Source: Aminipila luticellarii (GTDB taxonomy: Bacteria > Bacillota > Clostridia > Peptostreptococcales > Anaerovoracaceae). Taken from it: DNA of 64,000 bases. A model generated the notes under the pieces. The model did no database searches and had not been told where the DNA came from. It was given only the letters and a program-made list of their open reading frames with translations. The stretch is taken from contig NZ_CP035281.1 of the NCBI RefSeq assembly GCF_004103735.1, positions 2,294,001 through 2,358,000 on the forward strand, read 5' to 3'. The translations under genes and the position numbers were made by a program. The stretch's first letter is position 1; each line of letters opens with the position of its first letter. Positions 1-10,100 of the stretch are shown here, one piece after another.

Positions 1-376
1 GCATTTTTTCTCCTTTTTTCTCATTTAACTGCCTATGGGAAAAGTTTAAATGATTCATTCTATCATTCATAGTTTATTTTAAGGGCCTTTTCTCTATTTT
101 GTATGTATTATCATAAAAAATGTATTCATTTCATCCTTTCATTCTCATCTCAGTTTAATAACTGCCTTTCCTGTTTATTTGTATAGAGCATAAGCATATC
201 ATATTTAAAAAGTTTTTATTTCCTTTCATCTAATTATATATTAATTCTATGGATTATCAAAGAAATTACATTTAAAAAATCCAAGTTTTTCTTGTCATCG
301 CCGCAAAATACTGGTTTAATTATTTCACATTATGTTCTCTACTAGAAAACATACTCCGAACCATTTACCTTCAATT
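1..376. other. AT-rich non-coding stretch
   Basis: No convincing reading frame, tRNA-like fold or long inverted repeat was seen here. The sequence is strongly AT-rich and full of stops in all frames. It lies downstream of the minus-strand gene ending at 377. Confidence 0.5.
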
Positions 377-925
377 CTATTCTATCTCCACTTGAAACTT
401 GCCTTCACAGTTGATTTTTTTCTTTGTTTCGTATATTGTTGAATTAATGTTTTGAAATAATAAATATACATCAGTATTGATTTTTACAGTTTGTTGACCT
501 TCTCTTATATTTACAACATGTTTATTCTGCATTGTTTCTTTTGTTATTTGGCTAACTAATTTTCTTGTTGCATCAATTTGTTTTTCTGTATATTCATTAT
601 TTTGCGATTGCACTAAATATAAGAATTCTTTTTGATATAGCCGTTTAAATTTATGGTCTATTCTTTGATAGTGAAAATAAAAACGATTTTCAGATTCTAT
701 GTTTTTATATTTACAAAGTATATCTTTAAACTCATTAGATGTCATATCTTTATTTTCAACAAGTTCTTCATTCAAAGAAAGTAATGTGTCAGAAAAAGAT
801 ATGATATAGTCTGTATATATAAATTTCTTTATTGAATATAATTCAAAGCTAGTATATATTACAGAAAATATTAATAGTATAATTAATACTTTTTTCCCTT
901 TTTCGGATAATATTATATTTTTCAT
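377..925 (-). CDS. Membrane-anchored protein of unknown function
   Basis: Not recognised. The start chosen is the ATG at 925, which has an AGAGAGG ribosome-binding site just upstream; a longer frame reaches 958 but has no such site. The 182-residue product begins with a few basic residues, then a single hydrophobic helix (roughly residues 12-32). A polar, Lys/Glu/Asn-rich domain with helical character follows, so a bitopic protein with its bulk outside the membrane is likely. There are few cysteines and no motif I can name. Codon use is very AT-rich, like the adjacent 1.1-1.8 kb genes and unlike the genes from guaA onward, which suggests a transferred segment. Confidence 0.55.
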   Translation of the reverse strand: MKNIILSEKGKKVLIILLIFSVIYTSFELYSIKKFIYTDYIISFSDTLLSLNEELVENKDMTSNEFKDILCKYKNIESENRFYFHYQRIDHKFKRLYQKEFLYLVQSQNNEYTEKQIDATRKLVSQITKETMQNKHVVNIREGQQTVKINTDVYLLFQNINSTIYETKKKINCEGKFQVEIE

Positions 926-1137
926 TTTCCAACCTCTCTTTTTTGCCCTTAAATGCATATTATTAATTTATATGTTTTACAAACATCTATTTATTTATAT
1001 TCTGTGATATTTTAAGTTTATCTAATAAAAAATAATATAATGCGATTTCCACTCCCCTATGGCTAATACCTTAATTAACTGATCTTTATTTCGCACTTAT
1101 TTTCATCTACCTCCAACTTTTCCTGCTACCCGTAGTT

Positions 1138-1632
1138 TTATTTTATTTTTATATAATGAGGTTTGATTTTTTCTAAAAAAGCAATGTCTCTTTCTTCTTC
1201 GATGCTTAATGCTGTCAAATCAACAAGCAGACCGCTTGCTTTTTCCAATTCATCCGAAATCACTTGTAAAGTGTTTTCTATTTCATCTGAGTACTTTCCA
1301 TAGATAATTAATATATCTATATCGTTATGGGCAATACTGGGGTGTAGATTGACGATGACACTATTCTCTTCTGGCGATAGTTGCGATAGAAATGCCTGGC
1401 TTAAACAGTATTCATATACGAAAATCATTTTTTGTTTTTGTATGATGATTTCTCTTAGATTGCTATCCGTTAAGAACTTATAGCTGACATTTCTTGACCC
1501 AATATATTTTAACGCAAAATTGAGACTATCCAAGCGAACTTTTGGACTTCTAAAACATTTATAGTCATAGTACATTTGTCTTAATCTGGGGGTATCATCC
1601 AAAAAAGAAAGGAGTAGACTTTCCGTCTTCAT
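1138..1632 (-). CDS. Hypothetical protein, overlapping a truncated HNH gene
   Basis: A 164-residue soluble, acidic protein with no motif I recognise. Its ATG at 1630-1632 overlaps the stop of the upstream gene (TAATG), so translation is probably coupled to it. There is no good independent ribosome-binding site, so it may instead be the tail of a larger disrupted gene. Near the C-terminus there is a run of acidic residues before HYIKIK. The gene sits in the AT-rich left flank next to what looks like a broken HNH nuclease gene, so a damaged defence or mobile locus is possible, but that is inference only. Confidence 0.45.
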   Translation of the reverse strand: MKTESLLLSFLDDTPRLRQMYYDYKCFRSPKVRLDSLNFALKYIGSRNVSYKFLTDSNLREIIIQKQKMIFVYEYCLSQAFLSQLSPEENSVIVNLHPSIAHNDIDILIIYGKYSDEIENTLQVISDELEKASGLLVDLTALSIEEERDIAFLEKIKPHYIKIK

Positions 1633-1814
1633 TAATATAAATTTTCAAATGTATTATCTGCCGTTTTACAATATGGGTCAATGTGTGCTTTTTCAACCAT
1701 GTCACCATTTTTACTAAATAACTCTTTTATACACGCCGGATTCATACACCTTCCCATTGATTCTGCATACAATCTTTTTTCAACATCCTTGTTTATATAC
1801 CTACTACTCATCAA
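1632..1814 (-). pseudogene. Truncated HNH-nuclease-type protein (N-terminal part)
   Basis: A 60-residue product whose layout matches the start of HNH endonucleases: an RLYAESMGRCMNPAC stretch with the first Cys pair, then a VEKAHIDPY segment with the conserved His, then NTFENL. In intact HNH proteins this point is followed by a hydrophobic turn and a second CxxC pair. Here the frame stops directly after ENLY. The second half of the zinc site and the catalytic tail are therefore missing. The ribosome-binding site upstream of the start at 1814 (AAGGAGAAC) looks functional. I read it as a remnant of a defence-type nuclease gene. Confidence 0.5.
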
Positions 1815-2111
1815 ATGTTCTCCTTGCTTATGATTAATCTATAAATTTCGTGTTATTACTATAATACAAACTTTATATAATCATATATTTTAAGTATACT
1901 TTTCTTTTCTACTTTTTGTGACATAGCCGTTCTTTCTTTTTCGACATAATTAGACATTTTTTACTACTAACCTTGCTGATTTTACGTATGATTTGTGTGA
2001 TTACTTAGTCGTATAGTTTGTATAATTGTAGCCTATCCATCTCTTCCAACCTTTTGTTTAGTAGTATTCCTTTTTGCACTACTTGACATTGTAAACACTT
2101 CTTTTCAACAT
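1815..2111. other. AT-rich spacer, nothing identified
   Basis: No coding frame or RNA gene recognised between the HNH fragment and the guaA terminator. The DNA remains AT-rich, like the rest of the left flank. Confidence 0.4.
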
Positions 2112-2157
2112 AAAAAATAGTAGCTTAATCTGCATGTCACAGTAAGCTACTATTTTA
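2112..2157 (-). terminator. Rho-independent terminator of guaA
   Basis: Arms AATAGTAGCTTA and TAAGCTACTATT form a 12-bp stem with a 14-base loop. On the minus strand it is followed by a T tract, 50 bp after the guaA stop. Confidence 0.85.
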
Positions 2158-2208
2158 GTATCTACAATTTATTCCACGTCTGTAAGTGTTGATTTTACTG
2201 ACTTACAG

Positions 2209-3750
2209 TTATTCCATCTCAATCGTAGCTGGCGGTTTCCCCGTACAGTCATAAAACACTCGGTTCACTCCGGCCACTTCATTGACGATTCTGGTCGTCA
2301 CCTTGCCCAGCACCTCCCACGGGATTTCTGCCGACTCTGCGGTCATGAAATCGGTCGTGGTTACTGCCCGGAGCACCACTGCGTAGTCATAGGTTCTAAA
2401 ATCGCCCATTACGCCCACGGAACGCATATTCGTCAGTGCCGCAAAATACTGATTGACTTCCTTATCCAGTCCGGCATTGGCTATTTCCTCCCGCCAGATC
2501 GCATCCGCATCCTGAACGATTTTGACCTTTTCAGCGGTTACGTCTCCAATGATTCGAATACCCAGACCCGGACCCGGAAACGGCTGGCGATAAACTAAAT
2601 AGTCTGGTATGCCAAGCTCCAGTCCCGCTTTTCGGACTTCGTCCTTAAACAGCATGCGAAGCGGCTCTACGATTTCCTTAAAGTCCACGTAGTCCGGAAG
2701 TCCGCCCACATTGTGGTGGGACTTGATCACAGCTGATTTTCCAAGACCGCTTTCAATCACATCCGGATAGATCGTACCCTGCACAAGAAAATCTACCGTT
2801 CCGATTTTCTTCGCTTCCTCTTCAAACACCCGAATAAACTCTTCACCGATGATCTTTCGCTTCTGTTCCGGTTCTTCTACGCCCGCAAGCTTCGCATAAA
2901 ACCTTTCCTGCGCATTCACCCGGATGAAATTCAAGTCATAAGAACCTTCCGATCCGAATACGGCTTCCACTTCATCACCCTCATTCTTTCTAAGCAATCC
3001 GTGATCCACAAAAACGCAGGTCAGCTGTTTTCCTACAGCCTTCGAAAGCAGTACGGCAGCTACGGAAGAATCCACTCCGCCGGATAAGGCGCAAAGAACC
3101 TTACCGGTTCCCACCTTTTCCCGGATGGACTTTATGGTATCCTCTACGAAAGAATCCATCTTCCAGTCACCCTTACAACCGCACACGCCCTTTACAAAAG
3201 CTTCCAGCATCTTGGTGCCCTCCTGTGTGTGATTGACCTCCGGATGATGCTGCATGGCATAAAAGCCTTTTTCCGGGTTTTCCATAGCAGCAATCGGGCA
3301 TACAGGCGTAGACGCCACAACCTTAAATCCTTCCGGCGCCTTGGAAATGTAATCCGTATGGCTCATCCATACGACCGTTTTTTCTGAAACATCCTTGAGC
3401 AGAACAGAATCCTTATTTACTGTCAGCTCCGTTCTTCCATATTCCGAGACCGGTGCGGTCTCCACCTTTCCGCCCAACTGATGGGCAAGAAGCTGTGCTC
3501 CGTAGCAAAGGCCTAAAATAGGAATCCCCATCTGATAAAGCTCCTCCGGGCATTGCGGAGAGTCCTCTCCATAAACGCTGTTGGGACCTCCCGTAAAAAT
3601 AATTCCCTTTGGATTCAAGGCCTTTATTTTTTCAAGGCTCACCGTATAAGGATGAACCTCACAGTATACATTGCACTCTCTCACTCTTCTTGCAATTAAC
3701 TGATTATATTGACCTCCAAAGTCTAATACGATAATCGTTTCCTGTTGCAT
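2209..3750 (-). CDS. guaA: GMP synthase (glutamine-hydrolysing)
   Basis: Makes GMP from XMP, ATP and glutamine, the last step of de novo guanine nucleotide synthesis. The 513-residue length is normal for the family. The N-terminal class I glutamine amidotransferase domain shows Cys82 in GLCYGAQ and the His/Glu pair in QHHPEV (about residues 169 and 171). The ATP-pyrophosphatase domain starts at about residue 205 with the P-loop LSGGVDSS, and the dimerisation domain ends in PPATIEME, as usual. It lies 95 bp downstream of guaB on the same strand and is closed by a clear terminator, so it is the last gene of the VanY-like/guaB/guaA operon. Confidence 0.97.
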   Translation of the reverse strand: MQQETIIVLDFGGQYNQLIARRVRECNVYCEVHPYTVSLEKIKALNPKGIIFTGGPNSVYGEDSPQCPEELYQMGIPILGLCYGAQLLAHQLGGKVETAPVSEYGRTELTVNKDSVLLKDVSEKTVVWMSHTDYISKAPEGFKVVASTPVCPIAAMENPEKGFYAMQHHPEVNHTQEGTKMLEAFVKGVCGCKGDWKMDSFVEDTIKSIREKVGTGKVLCALSGGVDSSVAAVLLSKAVGKQLTCVFVDHGLLRKNEGDEVEAVFGSEGSYDLNFIRVNAQERFYAKLAGVEEPEQKRKIIGEEFIRVFEEEAKKIGTVDFLVQGTIYPDVIESGLGKSAVIKSHHNVGGLPDYVDFKEIVEPLRMLFKDEVRKAGLELGIPDYLVYRQPFPGPGLGIRIIGDVTAEKVKIVQDADAIWREEIANAGLDKEVNQYFAALTNMRSVGVMGDFRTYDYAVVLRAVTTTDFMTAESAEIPWEVLGKVTTRIVNEVAGVNRVFYDCTGKPPATIEME

Positions 3751-3845
3751 GTTTTCCCTCTTTCTACATTCTGAAACCTTACATTTTCATATTTCTGAAA
3801 CAGATATGGGCACAGAGCCCCTCTATTTTATCGTTCTTTTGCCAT

Positions 3846-5354
3846 TTATCTCACCGAATTATTGTCCGTATTCTTTAAAATAACGTCGTGTGCTCCGCCT
3901 TCCACGATACTTGTGGCTGAAACCAAAGTGATCTTTGCTGTCTTTTGAAGCTCTGGAATAGAAAGTGCTCCGCAGTTGCACATGGTGGACTTCACCTTGT
4001 TCAGGGAAAGCGTTACATTATCCTTGAGGCTTCCTGCATATGGGACATAGGAATCCACGCCTTCTTCAAACTTAAGCTTACTGTCACCGCCAAGATCATA
4101 TCGCTGCCAGTTCCTTGCCCGGTTGGAACCTTCTCCCCAGTATTCCTTTACATATGTTCCGTTTACCATCAGCTTATTTGTAGGGGATTCATCAAATCTG
4201 GAGAAATATCTTCCAAGCATGATAAAATCAGAGCCCATAGCAAGGGCCAGCGTCATATGATAATCGTACACAATGCCCCCGTCCGAGCAAATTGGAATAT
4301 AAATGCCTGTTTCTTCAAAATACTGGTTTCTCGCAGCAGCTACATCAATGGTCGCTGTTGCCTGGCCCCGTCCGATTCCCTTCTGCTCTCTCGTAATGCA
4401 GATGGAACCTCCGCCTATACCAATTTTAATGAAGTCCGCACCGGCCTCCGCAAGATATCGGAAACCTTCGCCGTCCACTACATTTCCTGCACCGATTTTG
4501 ACCGTATCGCCATATTTTTCTCGCACAAAAGCAATGGTATCCCTCTGCCATTCTGAAAATCCCTCAGAAGAATCGATACACAGAACGTCTGCACCCGCTT
4601 CTACTAATGCCGGTATTCTCTCTTCATAGTCTCTGGTATTTACACCGGCTCCTACCACATATCTCTTGTGGGAGTCCAGCAGTTCGTTTGGATTGTCTTT
4701 ATGAGAATCATAGTCTTTACGAAATACAAAGTGAGTCAGCCTTTGATTCTTATCAATAATAGGAAGTGCGTTCAGCTTGTGCTCCCACAGCATATCATTT
4801 GCTTCCGACAGAGTACAACCCTCTTCCGCATAAATCAGGGCTGAAAATGGTGTCATAAACGCTGAGATCTTCGTGCTTGGATCCATACGGCTGATTCGGT
4901 AGTCCCTGCTCGTAACGATTCCCTGAATCTTTCCCTCAGCAGTTCCGTCATCTGTAATAGCAATGGTGGAATGTCCGCTTCTCTCTTTCAAAGCTAACAC
5001 GTCTGCTAAAGTCTGGTCCGGTCTCAGGTTTGAATCACTTGTGACGAACCCTGCCTTGTGACTTTTCACTTTTCTGACCATAGCCGTCTGACTTTCAATG
5101 GATTGAGATCCAAAAATAAAGGAGATGCCTCCCTCTTTGGCCAAAGCCACCGCCATTTTATCATCGGATACAGACTGCATGATAGCTGAAACCAATGGAA
5201 TGTTCATGGTAATAGCCGGTTTTTCACCCTTTTTAAATTTTACCACCGGTGTCTTAAGACTTACATTATCCGGTGTACAATTTTTATCCGAATATCCCGG
5301 TATTAAAAGATATTCGTTAAACGTTCTGGATGGTTCTTCAAAATAGTGCGCCAT
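3846..5354 (-). CDS. guaB: IMP dehydrogenase, Tritrichomonas-like type
   Basis: Oxidises IMP to XMP with NAD+, the committed step towards GMP; the next gene is guaA. The 502-residue protein has a TIM barrel interrupted by a CBS pair (about residues 100-220). The catalytic loop [11 protein letters not shown] places the catalytic cysteine at 319. The mobile-flap pair Arg418-Tyr419 lies in [10 protein letters not shown]. From memory, this numbering and many stretches match the Tritrichomonas foetus enzyme rather than the usual bacterial GuaB with SICTTR. The ribosome-binding site (AAGGAG) lies in the end of the upstream VanY-like gene, one base away, so the two are cotranscribed. Confidence 0.95.
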   Translation of the reverse strand: MAHYFEEPSRTFNEYLLIPGYSDKNCTPDNVSLKTPVVKFKKGEKPAITMNIPLVSAIMQSVSDDKMAVALAKEGGISFIFGSQSIESQTAMVRKVKSHKAGFVTSDSNLRPDQTLADVLALKERSGHSTIAITDDGTAEGKIQGIVTSRDYRISRMDPSTKISAFMTPFSALIYAEEGCTLSEANDMLWEHKLNALPIIDKNQRLTHFVFRKDYDSHKDNPNELLDSHKRYVVGAGVNTRDYEERIPALVEAGADVLCIDSSEGFSEWQRDTIAFVREKYGDTVKIGAGNVVDGEGFRYLAEAGADFIKIGIGGGSICITREQKGIGRGQATATIDVAAARNQYFEETGIYIPICSDGGIVYDYHMTLALAMGSDFIMLGRYFSRFDESPTNKLMVNGTYVKEYWGEGSNRARNWQRYDLGGDSKLKFEEGVDSYVPYAGSLKDNVTLSLNKVKSTMCNCGALSIPELQKTAKITLVSATSIVEGGAHDVILKNTDNNSVR

Positions 5355-5355
5355 G

Positions 5356-6120
5356 TTATATCTCCTTTTCTACATACTCTTCAAGGGTCAGACCCTTATC
5401 AAAAATCTCTTTTGCTGCCGTTTTCCCTACATATCTGATATGCCATGGCTCGTATACATATCCTGTAATATCCTCTTTGCCATCAGGGAAACGAATAATA
5501 AAACCAAACTTATATGCATTGTCATTCAGCCACTTGCCCTCAGGGGTTTTGATGTAATCCCTCGTCAGCTGATAGTTGACGGAGGGGGAACTCACGTCAG
5601 CAGAAAGTCCGGTCTGATGCTCGCTCTTTCCGGGCTGGGCGCTGAAAGTATCCGCCTCCTGCTTCCCATGGGTCTTTACATAACTGTTATATAAATTTGA
5701 CTGGAAATCATAAGAACGGTAAGCCGTGGTCACAACGATCTCATAGCCTTCTTTTGCAGCTGCCTCCGATAACTGATTGAACGCATCGGCAGCCTCTGCT
5801 CTCATGACCCGCCCCGCCGGGAGCCGGTCTGATGCGAAATACTTCACCTCTGTCAGATCATCCGGTTTGTAGCTGCTGTCCACAGGATTCTGTTTATTGA
5901 CAAGAATGAAAAGCCCTTTGTCCAAGTCCTGTTTCAGTGCTTCTCTTCTTTCCACACTTTCCTTTGACTCGACCACAACAGGAACCTTTCCGCCGGACAG
6001 ATCGGCAGCCTGCCGTTCACATCCGGAAAAAAGCTGTGCCGCCAGCAGTGCTACAGCCATATAGAGAATAAATCTTTGTTTTTTCAAGTCCTTTACCCGC
6101 CTTTGATATTCTGTCCACAT
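5356..6120 (-). CDS. VanY-family D-Ala-D-Ala carboxypeptidase lipoprotein (M15B)
   Basis: Likely trims the terminal D-Ala from peptidoglycan stem peptides on the outer face of the membrane. A basic N-terminus and hydrophobic segment end in the lipobox LFSGC (about residues 29-33), so it should be lipid-anchored. The M15 zinc site is visible as [10 protein letters not shown] (His and Asp ligands) and EPWHIRYVG (third His). The 254-residue length fits the family. It opens the operon with guaB and guaA, which is an odd pairing. A strong promoter and a leader hairpin lie upstream. The ATG at 6120 has an AGGGG site about 11 bases upstream. Confidence 0.88.
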   Translation of the reverse strand: MWTEYQRRVKDLKKQRFILYMAVALLAAQLFSGCERQAADLSGGKVPVVVESKESVERREALKQDLDKGLFILVNKQNPVDSSYKPDDLTEVKYFASDRLPAGRVMRAEAADAFNQLSEAAAKEGYEIVVTTAYRSYDFQSNLYNSYVKTHGKQEADTFSAQPGKSEHQTGLSADVSSPSVNYQLTRDYIKTPEGKWLNDNAYKFGFIIRFPDGKEDITGYVYEPWHIRYVGKTAAKEIFDKGLTLEEYVEKEI

Positions 6121-6155
6121 CTGCGATGTACCCCTGCAGAATTCTTACAGAATTT

Positions 6156-6175
6156 TCGGCAGCCGCAGCTGCCGA
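6156..6175 (-). other. Leader hairpin upstream of the VanY-like/gua operon
   Basis: A perfect inverted repeat TCGGCAGC-N4-GCTGCCGA lies in the 5' leader between the promoter at 6220-6248 and the first gene. It is GC-rich in an AT-rich leader. It is not followed by a T run, so it looks like an RNA-stability or regulatory hairpin rather than a terminator. Confidence 0.5.
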
Positions 6176-6219
6176 GATCTTTCAGTGATGTCTTATAATA
6201 ATTAGAAGTTTAATTATTT

Positions 6220-6248
6220 ATTGTATAACAAATTTCGTGCTTTTTCAA
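6220..6248 (-). promoter_or_regulatory. Sigma-70-type promoter of the VanY-like/gua operon
   Basis: Minus strand TTGAAA, 17-bp spacer, TACAAT, about 100 bp upstream of the first gene start. Confidence 0.7.
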
Positions 6249-6385
6249 CATCTAAGTTCATTTCGGTCTTTCTCGCAATATTTTGAATATGAATACCACA
6301 CTCCTAGAAATAATGTGTACATTTCAACTAAATTTATTCAACCGGTATTCTGGCTCTCTTTTTTATATAAAGGTTTCCGATTACA

Positions 6386-6421
6386 TAAAAAGGAGCTGCA
6401 CACCAAAAGTGCGTAGCTCCT
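6386..6421 (-). terminator. Terminator of the chemoreceptor operon
   Basis: Arms AGGAGCTGCAC and GTGCGTAGCTCCT (one base bulged) followed by TTTTT on the minus strand, about 100 bp after the chemoreceptor stop at 6523. The rest of 6249-6522 holds nothing I recognise. Confidence 0.8.
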
Positions 6422-6522
6422 CACACGATATTATGTTGAAGGATTTAATCGTTTACATTTGCCACCAAGGATGGCCGCATATCCAAATAAAGATATGCTA
6501 TCATTCCAATTTACAGAATGAA

Positions 6523-8205
6523 TCATGGTCTAAGCTTAAAGTTCACAAGCTCTTTCTTTAACATGTCTGCTTGTGCCGACAGTTCTTCGCTGGCCGCCGC
6601 ACTTTCTTCTGCGGTGGCTGAATTTCTCTGAATCGCCGCAGAAATCTGCTCCACATCTTCCGATATTTCTGACATGGCGGCAGCCTGCTCTACTGAAGTC
6701 TGTTTTATTTGATGGATGGTTCTCTCAACGCTTTCTATTTGCTTGGCTGCCTCATCAAGGGTCTGCGCTGTACTATTTGCAATGGAAGAACCTTCTTCCA
6801 CCTTTTTGATGGAGCGTTCGATCAGCTCCGTGGTCTGTTTCGCGGCATCTGCTGATTTCATGGCAAGGTTCCGGACTTCTTCCGCAACCACCGAGAATCC
6901 TTTTCCTGCCTGACCTGCTCTGGCCGCTTCTACTGCGGCGTTCAAGGCTAAAATATTGGTCTGAAAAGCGATACTGTCAATCATATTGATTACCTTGCTT
7001 ATTTCATTGGAAGAGTCCTCAATCTCTCGCATTGCCGAGAGCATCTCTTCCATCTGCACATTGCTCTGCCGGATATGCTTCGTCGTCTCATCAATATTTT
7101 GAACGGTATCCGCCACATGGTCACTGTTTTTCCTGACCCGCTGAGACACCTCAGAAGCGGAAGCCAAAAGTCCTTCTATTATACCTGCCTGTTCCGCCGT
7201 TTCCTGTGCCAATTCCTGCGCCCCGCCGGAAACCTGTTCCGAGCCGCTGTTCACTTGCTCCGCTGAGGTCTGCACCACGGAGAAGAAATCGTTCAACCCG
7301 TTTAAAATGGTATTCACCGACTGAGAAACAGAATCAAAATCTCCTTTATAGCTTTCAAGCGGTTCCATGGAAAGATCCTTTTCTGATATTTTTCCCAGAG
7401 TACGGGACAATTCATGAATTATTTCTTGTAGGGATTGGAAGGCAGACCGCAGGGACTCTGCCAGCCTTCCAATCTCATTTTCAGACTGATAGGTTATTTC
7501 CGTTTGCAAATTTCCTTTAGCGAAGTGTTCCGATGCCCGTACCAATTCCTCCATAGGTCTGCTGATGGATCGGACGATGATCGTGCATAAGAGAATGCAG
7601 GCGGTCACACCAATGACAATGATAACAGCTAACAGAATCGTTAAATGAGTGGTCAATTCCACATTTGCCGTACTTTTGCTCAATGCATCCCGATTGCTGT
7701 TTTTAAAGCATTGGTTGTAGGTATCAATGATTTTTTCCGCAGATTCCGCATCACTCTCCAGCACAGCCTGAGCACTTTCTGCATCGCCCTGTGCCGCTGT
7801 TTTTAATACGGTTTTTACGTGAGGAAAAAAGGTATTATCATATACCTCGCCGGCACCTTTTACCAGATTGATTCCTTCTTGAACCGTCAGCACCGTTAAA
7901 TACTTGTCCTGATTCTCTTTAAATACTACGCTGTATTCGTCTATTTTATTTTCTATTTCTGAAATCTTTGCAGGATCTCCGGAAAAACCGATGGCATTTC
8001 TTTCTTCAATACAGATGGATTGAACCGCCTGTATCATGTTTGAAATGTATTGCAGCGGTTTTGTCTGCTGATCGTATAAAGACTGATCCGCTGCACTGAT
8101 CTGCCGCATGCCCGCTATACCTATACACCCTACAATACAGGTAATCACTACAACAAACAAAAATCCTATTTTCAGCTTAACGGAGATTTTCAAATTTCTT
8201 CCCAA
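6523..8205 (-). CDS. Methyl-accepting chemotaxis protein
   Basis: Inner-membrane chemoreceptor that signals to CheA/CheW. The 560-residue protein has an N-terminal transmembrane helix (about 13-32) and a four-helix-bundle-type periplasmic domain (about 35-185). A second membrane helix (about 190-212), a HAMP domain (about 213-265) and the long cytoplasmic coiled coil follow. The coil carries the conserved hairpin tip around [20 protein letters not shown]. It is the last gene after cupin, SDR and cyclase on the same strand with only 75 bp between, so it is probably co-expressed with that catabolic operon and may sense its substrate. The start is a TTG with a GGAGG site 12 bases upstream; this start is less certain than the rest. 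Confidence 0.92.
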   Translation of the reverse strand: MGRNLKISVKLKIGFLFVVVITCIVGCIGIAGMRQISAADQSLYDQQTKPLQYISNMIQAVQSICIEERNAIGFSGDPAKISEIENKIDEYSVVFKENQDKYLTVLTVQEGINLVKGAGEVYDNTFFPHVKTVLKTAAQGDAESAQAVLESDAESAEKIIDTYNQCFKNSNRDALSKSTANVELTTHLTILLAVIIVIGVTACILLCTIIVRSISRPMEELVRASEHFAKGNLQTEITYQSENEIGRLAESLRSAFQSLQEIIHELSRTLGKISEKDLSMEPLESYKGDFDSVSQSVNTILNGLNDFFSVVQTSAEQVNSGSEQVSGGAQELAQETAEQAGIIEGLLASASEVSQRVRKNSDHVADTVQNIDETTKHIRQSNVQMEEMLSAMREIEDSSNEISKVINMIDSIAFQTNILALNAAVEAARAGQAGKGFSVVAEEVRNLAMKSADAAKQTTELIERSIKKVEEGSSIANSTAQTLDEAAKQIESVERTIHQIKQTSVEQAAAMSEISEDVEQISAAIQRNSATAEESAAASEELSAQADMLKKELVNFKLRP

Positions 8206-8280
8206 CTTCGCTTGTACCTCCCTGCTTGCAAAACAAAGGTCACCACATATGTCTTAACACTATTTATACTTCTTCATCTT

Positions 8281-9216
8281 TTAAATGCTGGCATAGGTAT
8301 AAACTCTGTCTGGTACATCGTTTACATCTTCTTCATCGATTTCTGCGACGCAGCGAACCATAGAACCGTCTCCCATATACCATCTGATTGGGAAGCAGAA
8401 AAATCTAAAACGTTTTCCGGATACTTTGTCTAAATCGCCGCCAAGGTTTTCAACTCCTACGATTCCATGACCCAGCATTTCCTTATGGCAAGGTTCCCAA
8501 GTTCCCCAGCACCCGATTGCTTCTAAATCGCCGAACTTTTCGTCGTATGCTTTCTGTCCGTGAATTCTGATGTATTCGTCTTTATCAAATTCAGCATACG
8601 CTTCTTCACCGAACTGTTCCTTGTATTCTTCTGTGATCGGTCTTCCGGACGCTCCAAGAAGGTTCATTTTAGTTGCTCCGTTATTGCCCATAGCTGTATG
8701 AAGCGGATGGTCAAGAGCCTGCAGATCCATGGCTACGCATTTAACCTTATGCTTTACGAACCATTTTCCTGCATCCACTCCTGTTCCGCAGGAATAGTGG
8801 TAATATTCTTTTGAATCATCGAATTGACGGTGCATACCTGTGTTCAGGCACACGATCATACCTTCTAATTCTTCCGGTTTAATATTGGCACGTTTGCAGG
8901 CATCTTCCAGATGTTCGCTGGTGATCAATCCCCAACGCCCCACCTTGATTTCAAGACATACTGCTTCACCAGTGTATGCGTCTACCGGCATCTCATGAGT
9001 ATAACGAGCTCTCTTTCCGTCAAATTCGGTTTCCATAACGTGACGAGGTGCGTCGCAATGTGTACCTGTATGCTGAACGCAATCTATTCTCTGCGTTAAA
9101 ACGCCGCCCTTTGCCATGGTGTGCATGGAATCGATTACCGGCTTTACAAAATAAGGCCAACGAGGTATATCTGCACTGAACGGATGTGTTAAATCAATAA
9201 ATACTTTCTTTCCCAT
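8281..9216 (-). CDS. Cyclase-family metal-dependent hydrolase
   Basis: Member of the cyclase/kynurenine-formamidase-like fold, which hydrolyses amide or strained ring bonds with bound divalent metal. The signature HTGTHCDAPRH at residues 49-59 supplies the metal-binding His and Asp residues. At 311 residues it is longer than typical kynurenine formamidases (about 210), with an extra region at about 190-260 rich in Tyr, Asp and Lys. There is no signal peptide. It follows the SDR gene by 62 bp with its own AAGGAG site, in the cupin-SDR-cyclase-chemoreceptor operon. Kynurenine as the substrate is not supported; isatin-like or lactam-like substrates are equally possible. Confidence 0.85.
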   Translation of the reverse strand: MGKKVFIDLTHPFSADIPRWPYFVKPVIDSMHTMAKGGVLTQRIDCVQHTGTHCDAPRHVMETEFDGKRARYTHEMPVDAYTGEAVCLEIKVGRWGLITSEHLEDACKRANIKPEELEGMIVCLNTGMHRQFDDSKEYYHYSCGTGVDAGKWFVKHKVKCVAMDLQALDHPLHTAMGNNGATKMNLLGASGRPITEEYKEQFGEEAYAEFDKDEYIRIHGQKAYDEKFGDLEAIGCWGTWEPCHKEMLGHGIVGVENLGGDLDKVSGKRFRFFCFPIRWYMGDGSMVRCVAEIDEEDVNDVPDRVYTYASI

Positions 9217-9278
9217 TTTCTTTTCTCCTTAATATCTTTTTTAATTTGTTTATAGTTTATAAAGCAGCATGAGTTCTC

Positions 9279-10067
9279 TTAGTTCGCCCAATAACCGCCT
9301 TCAACAGCTACATTAGCTCCCGTCATGAAATCGCTTGCCGAAGAAGCAAGGAAAATGCACGGGCCTACAAAATCTTCTGGTTCACCGAGTCTGCCGATCG
9401 GCAGTCTCTTCAAAAAGTTCTTATACACTTCGCTTGCCGGATCGAACATCCATTCGGTTAAATCTGAACGGAATACTGTTGGATTGATGGTGTTTACATT
9501 GATCTTGTACTTAGCGGTCCATTCACATGCCAGTGACTGTGCCATTAGATCGATACCGCCTTTTGCAGTACAGTATCCGGTGTATCCGGACATTCCCATC
9601 TTGGATCGGGCTGAGGATACTAAGATCACTTTTCCGCCTTTTGCCTGTTCAATCATTCTTTCTCCTACGTATTTGCAGAATAGCCAAGTTCCCTGTACGT
9701 CTGAATTCATGATTTTCTGCCATTCTGTCAAGTCCTGCTCCACGATCGGCTGTGGATGATTGTATCCGGCGGCAGTGACCAGCACGTTGATTTCGCCGAA
9801 TTTGTCGATTGTATCTTTTACTACTTTTTTTACATCTGCTTCTACGGCCGGATCTCCTGTAGAAAATCCGCACTCGATTCCAGCTTCAGCAAGTTCATCA
9901 CATACAGCCTGACATTTGGATTCGCCTCTCCCGGTGATCATCACTTTCATTCCTGCCAGCCCATATCCCATGGCAACTGCTTTTCCTAATGCTCCGGTAG
10001 CTCCTGTAATTAAAGCGACCTTGCCTTTTACATCAAATAAGTTATTTACAAACTGTTTTTCTACCAT
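9279..10067 (-). CDS. Short-chain dehydrogenase/reductase
   Basis: Classical SDR oxidoreductase using NAD(P). It shows the nucleotide-binding TGATGALG (residues 21-28), a catalytic serine near residue 151-152 and the YxxxK pair Tyr165/Lys169. The 262-residue length is typical. It lies 33 bp after the cupin gene and 62 bp before the cyclase gene, so it should act on the same compound. Its first residues (MVEKQ) and ribosome-binding site are almost identical to those of the MFS gene that follows the second cupin copy, showing that the duplicated segment extends into both start regions. Confidence 0.92.
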   Translation of the reverse strand: MVEKQFVNNLFDVKGKVALITGATGALGKAVAMGYGLAGMKVMITGRGESKCQAVCDELAEAGIECGFSTGDPAVEADVKKVVKDTIDKFGEINVLVTAAGYNHPQPIVEQDLTEWQKIMNSDVQGTWLFCKYVGERMIEQAKGGKVILVSSARSKMGMSGYTGYCTAKGGIDLMAQSLACEWTAKYKINVNTINPTVFRSDLTEWMFDPASEVYKNFLKRLPIGRLGEPEDFVGPCIFLASSASDFMTGANVAVEGGYWAN

Positions 10068-10100
10068 CTTTTTTCTCCTTATATTCTTATCCGCCGACGC

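Noticed and set aside
3945-4629. Plus-strand open frames opposite guaB
   Set aside because: Antisense frames without start signals over a strongly conserved gene.
6121-6260. Purine riboswitch before the VanY-like/gua operon
   Set aside because: The leader has one hairpin but not the conserved three-way junction sequence of purine aptamers.
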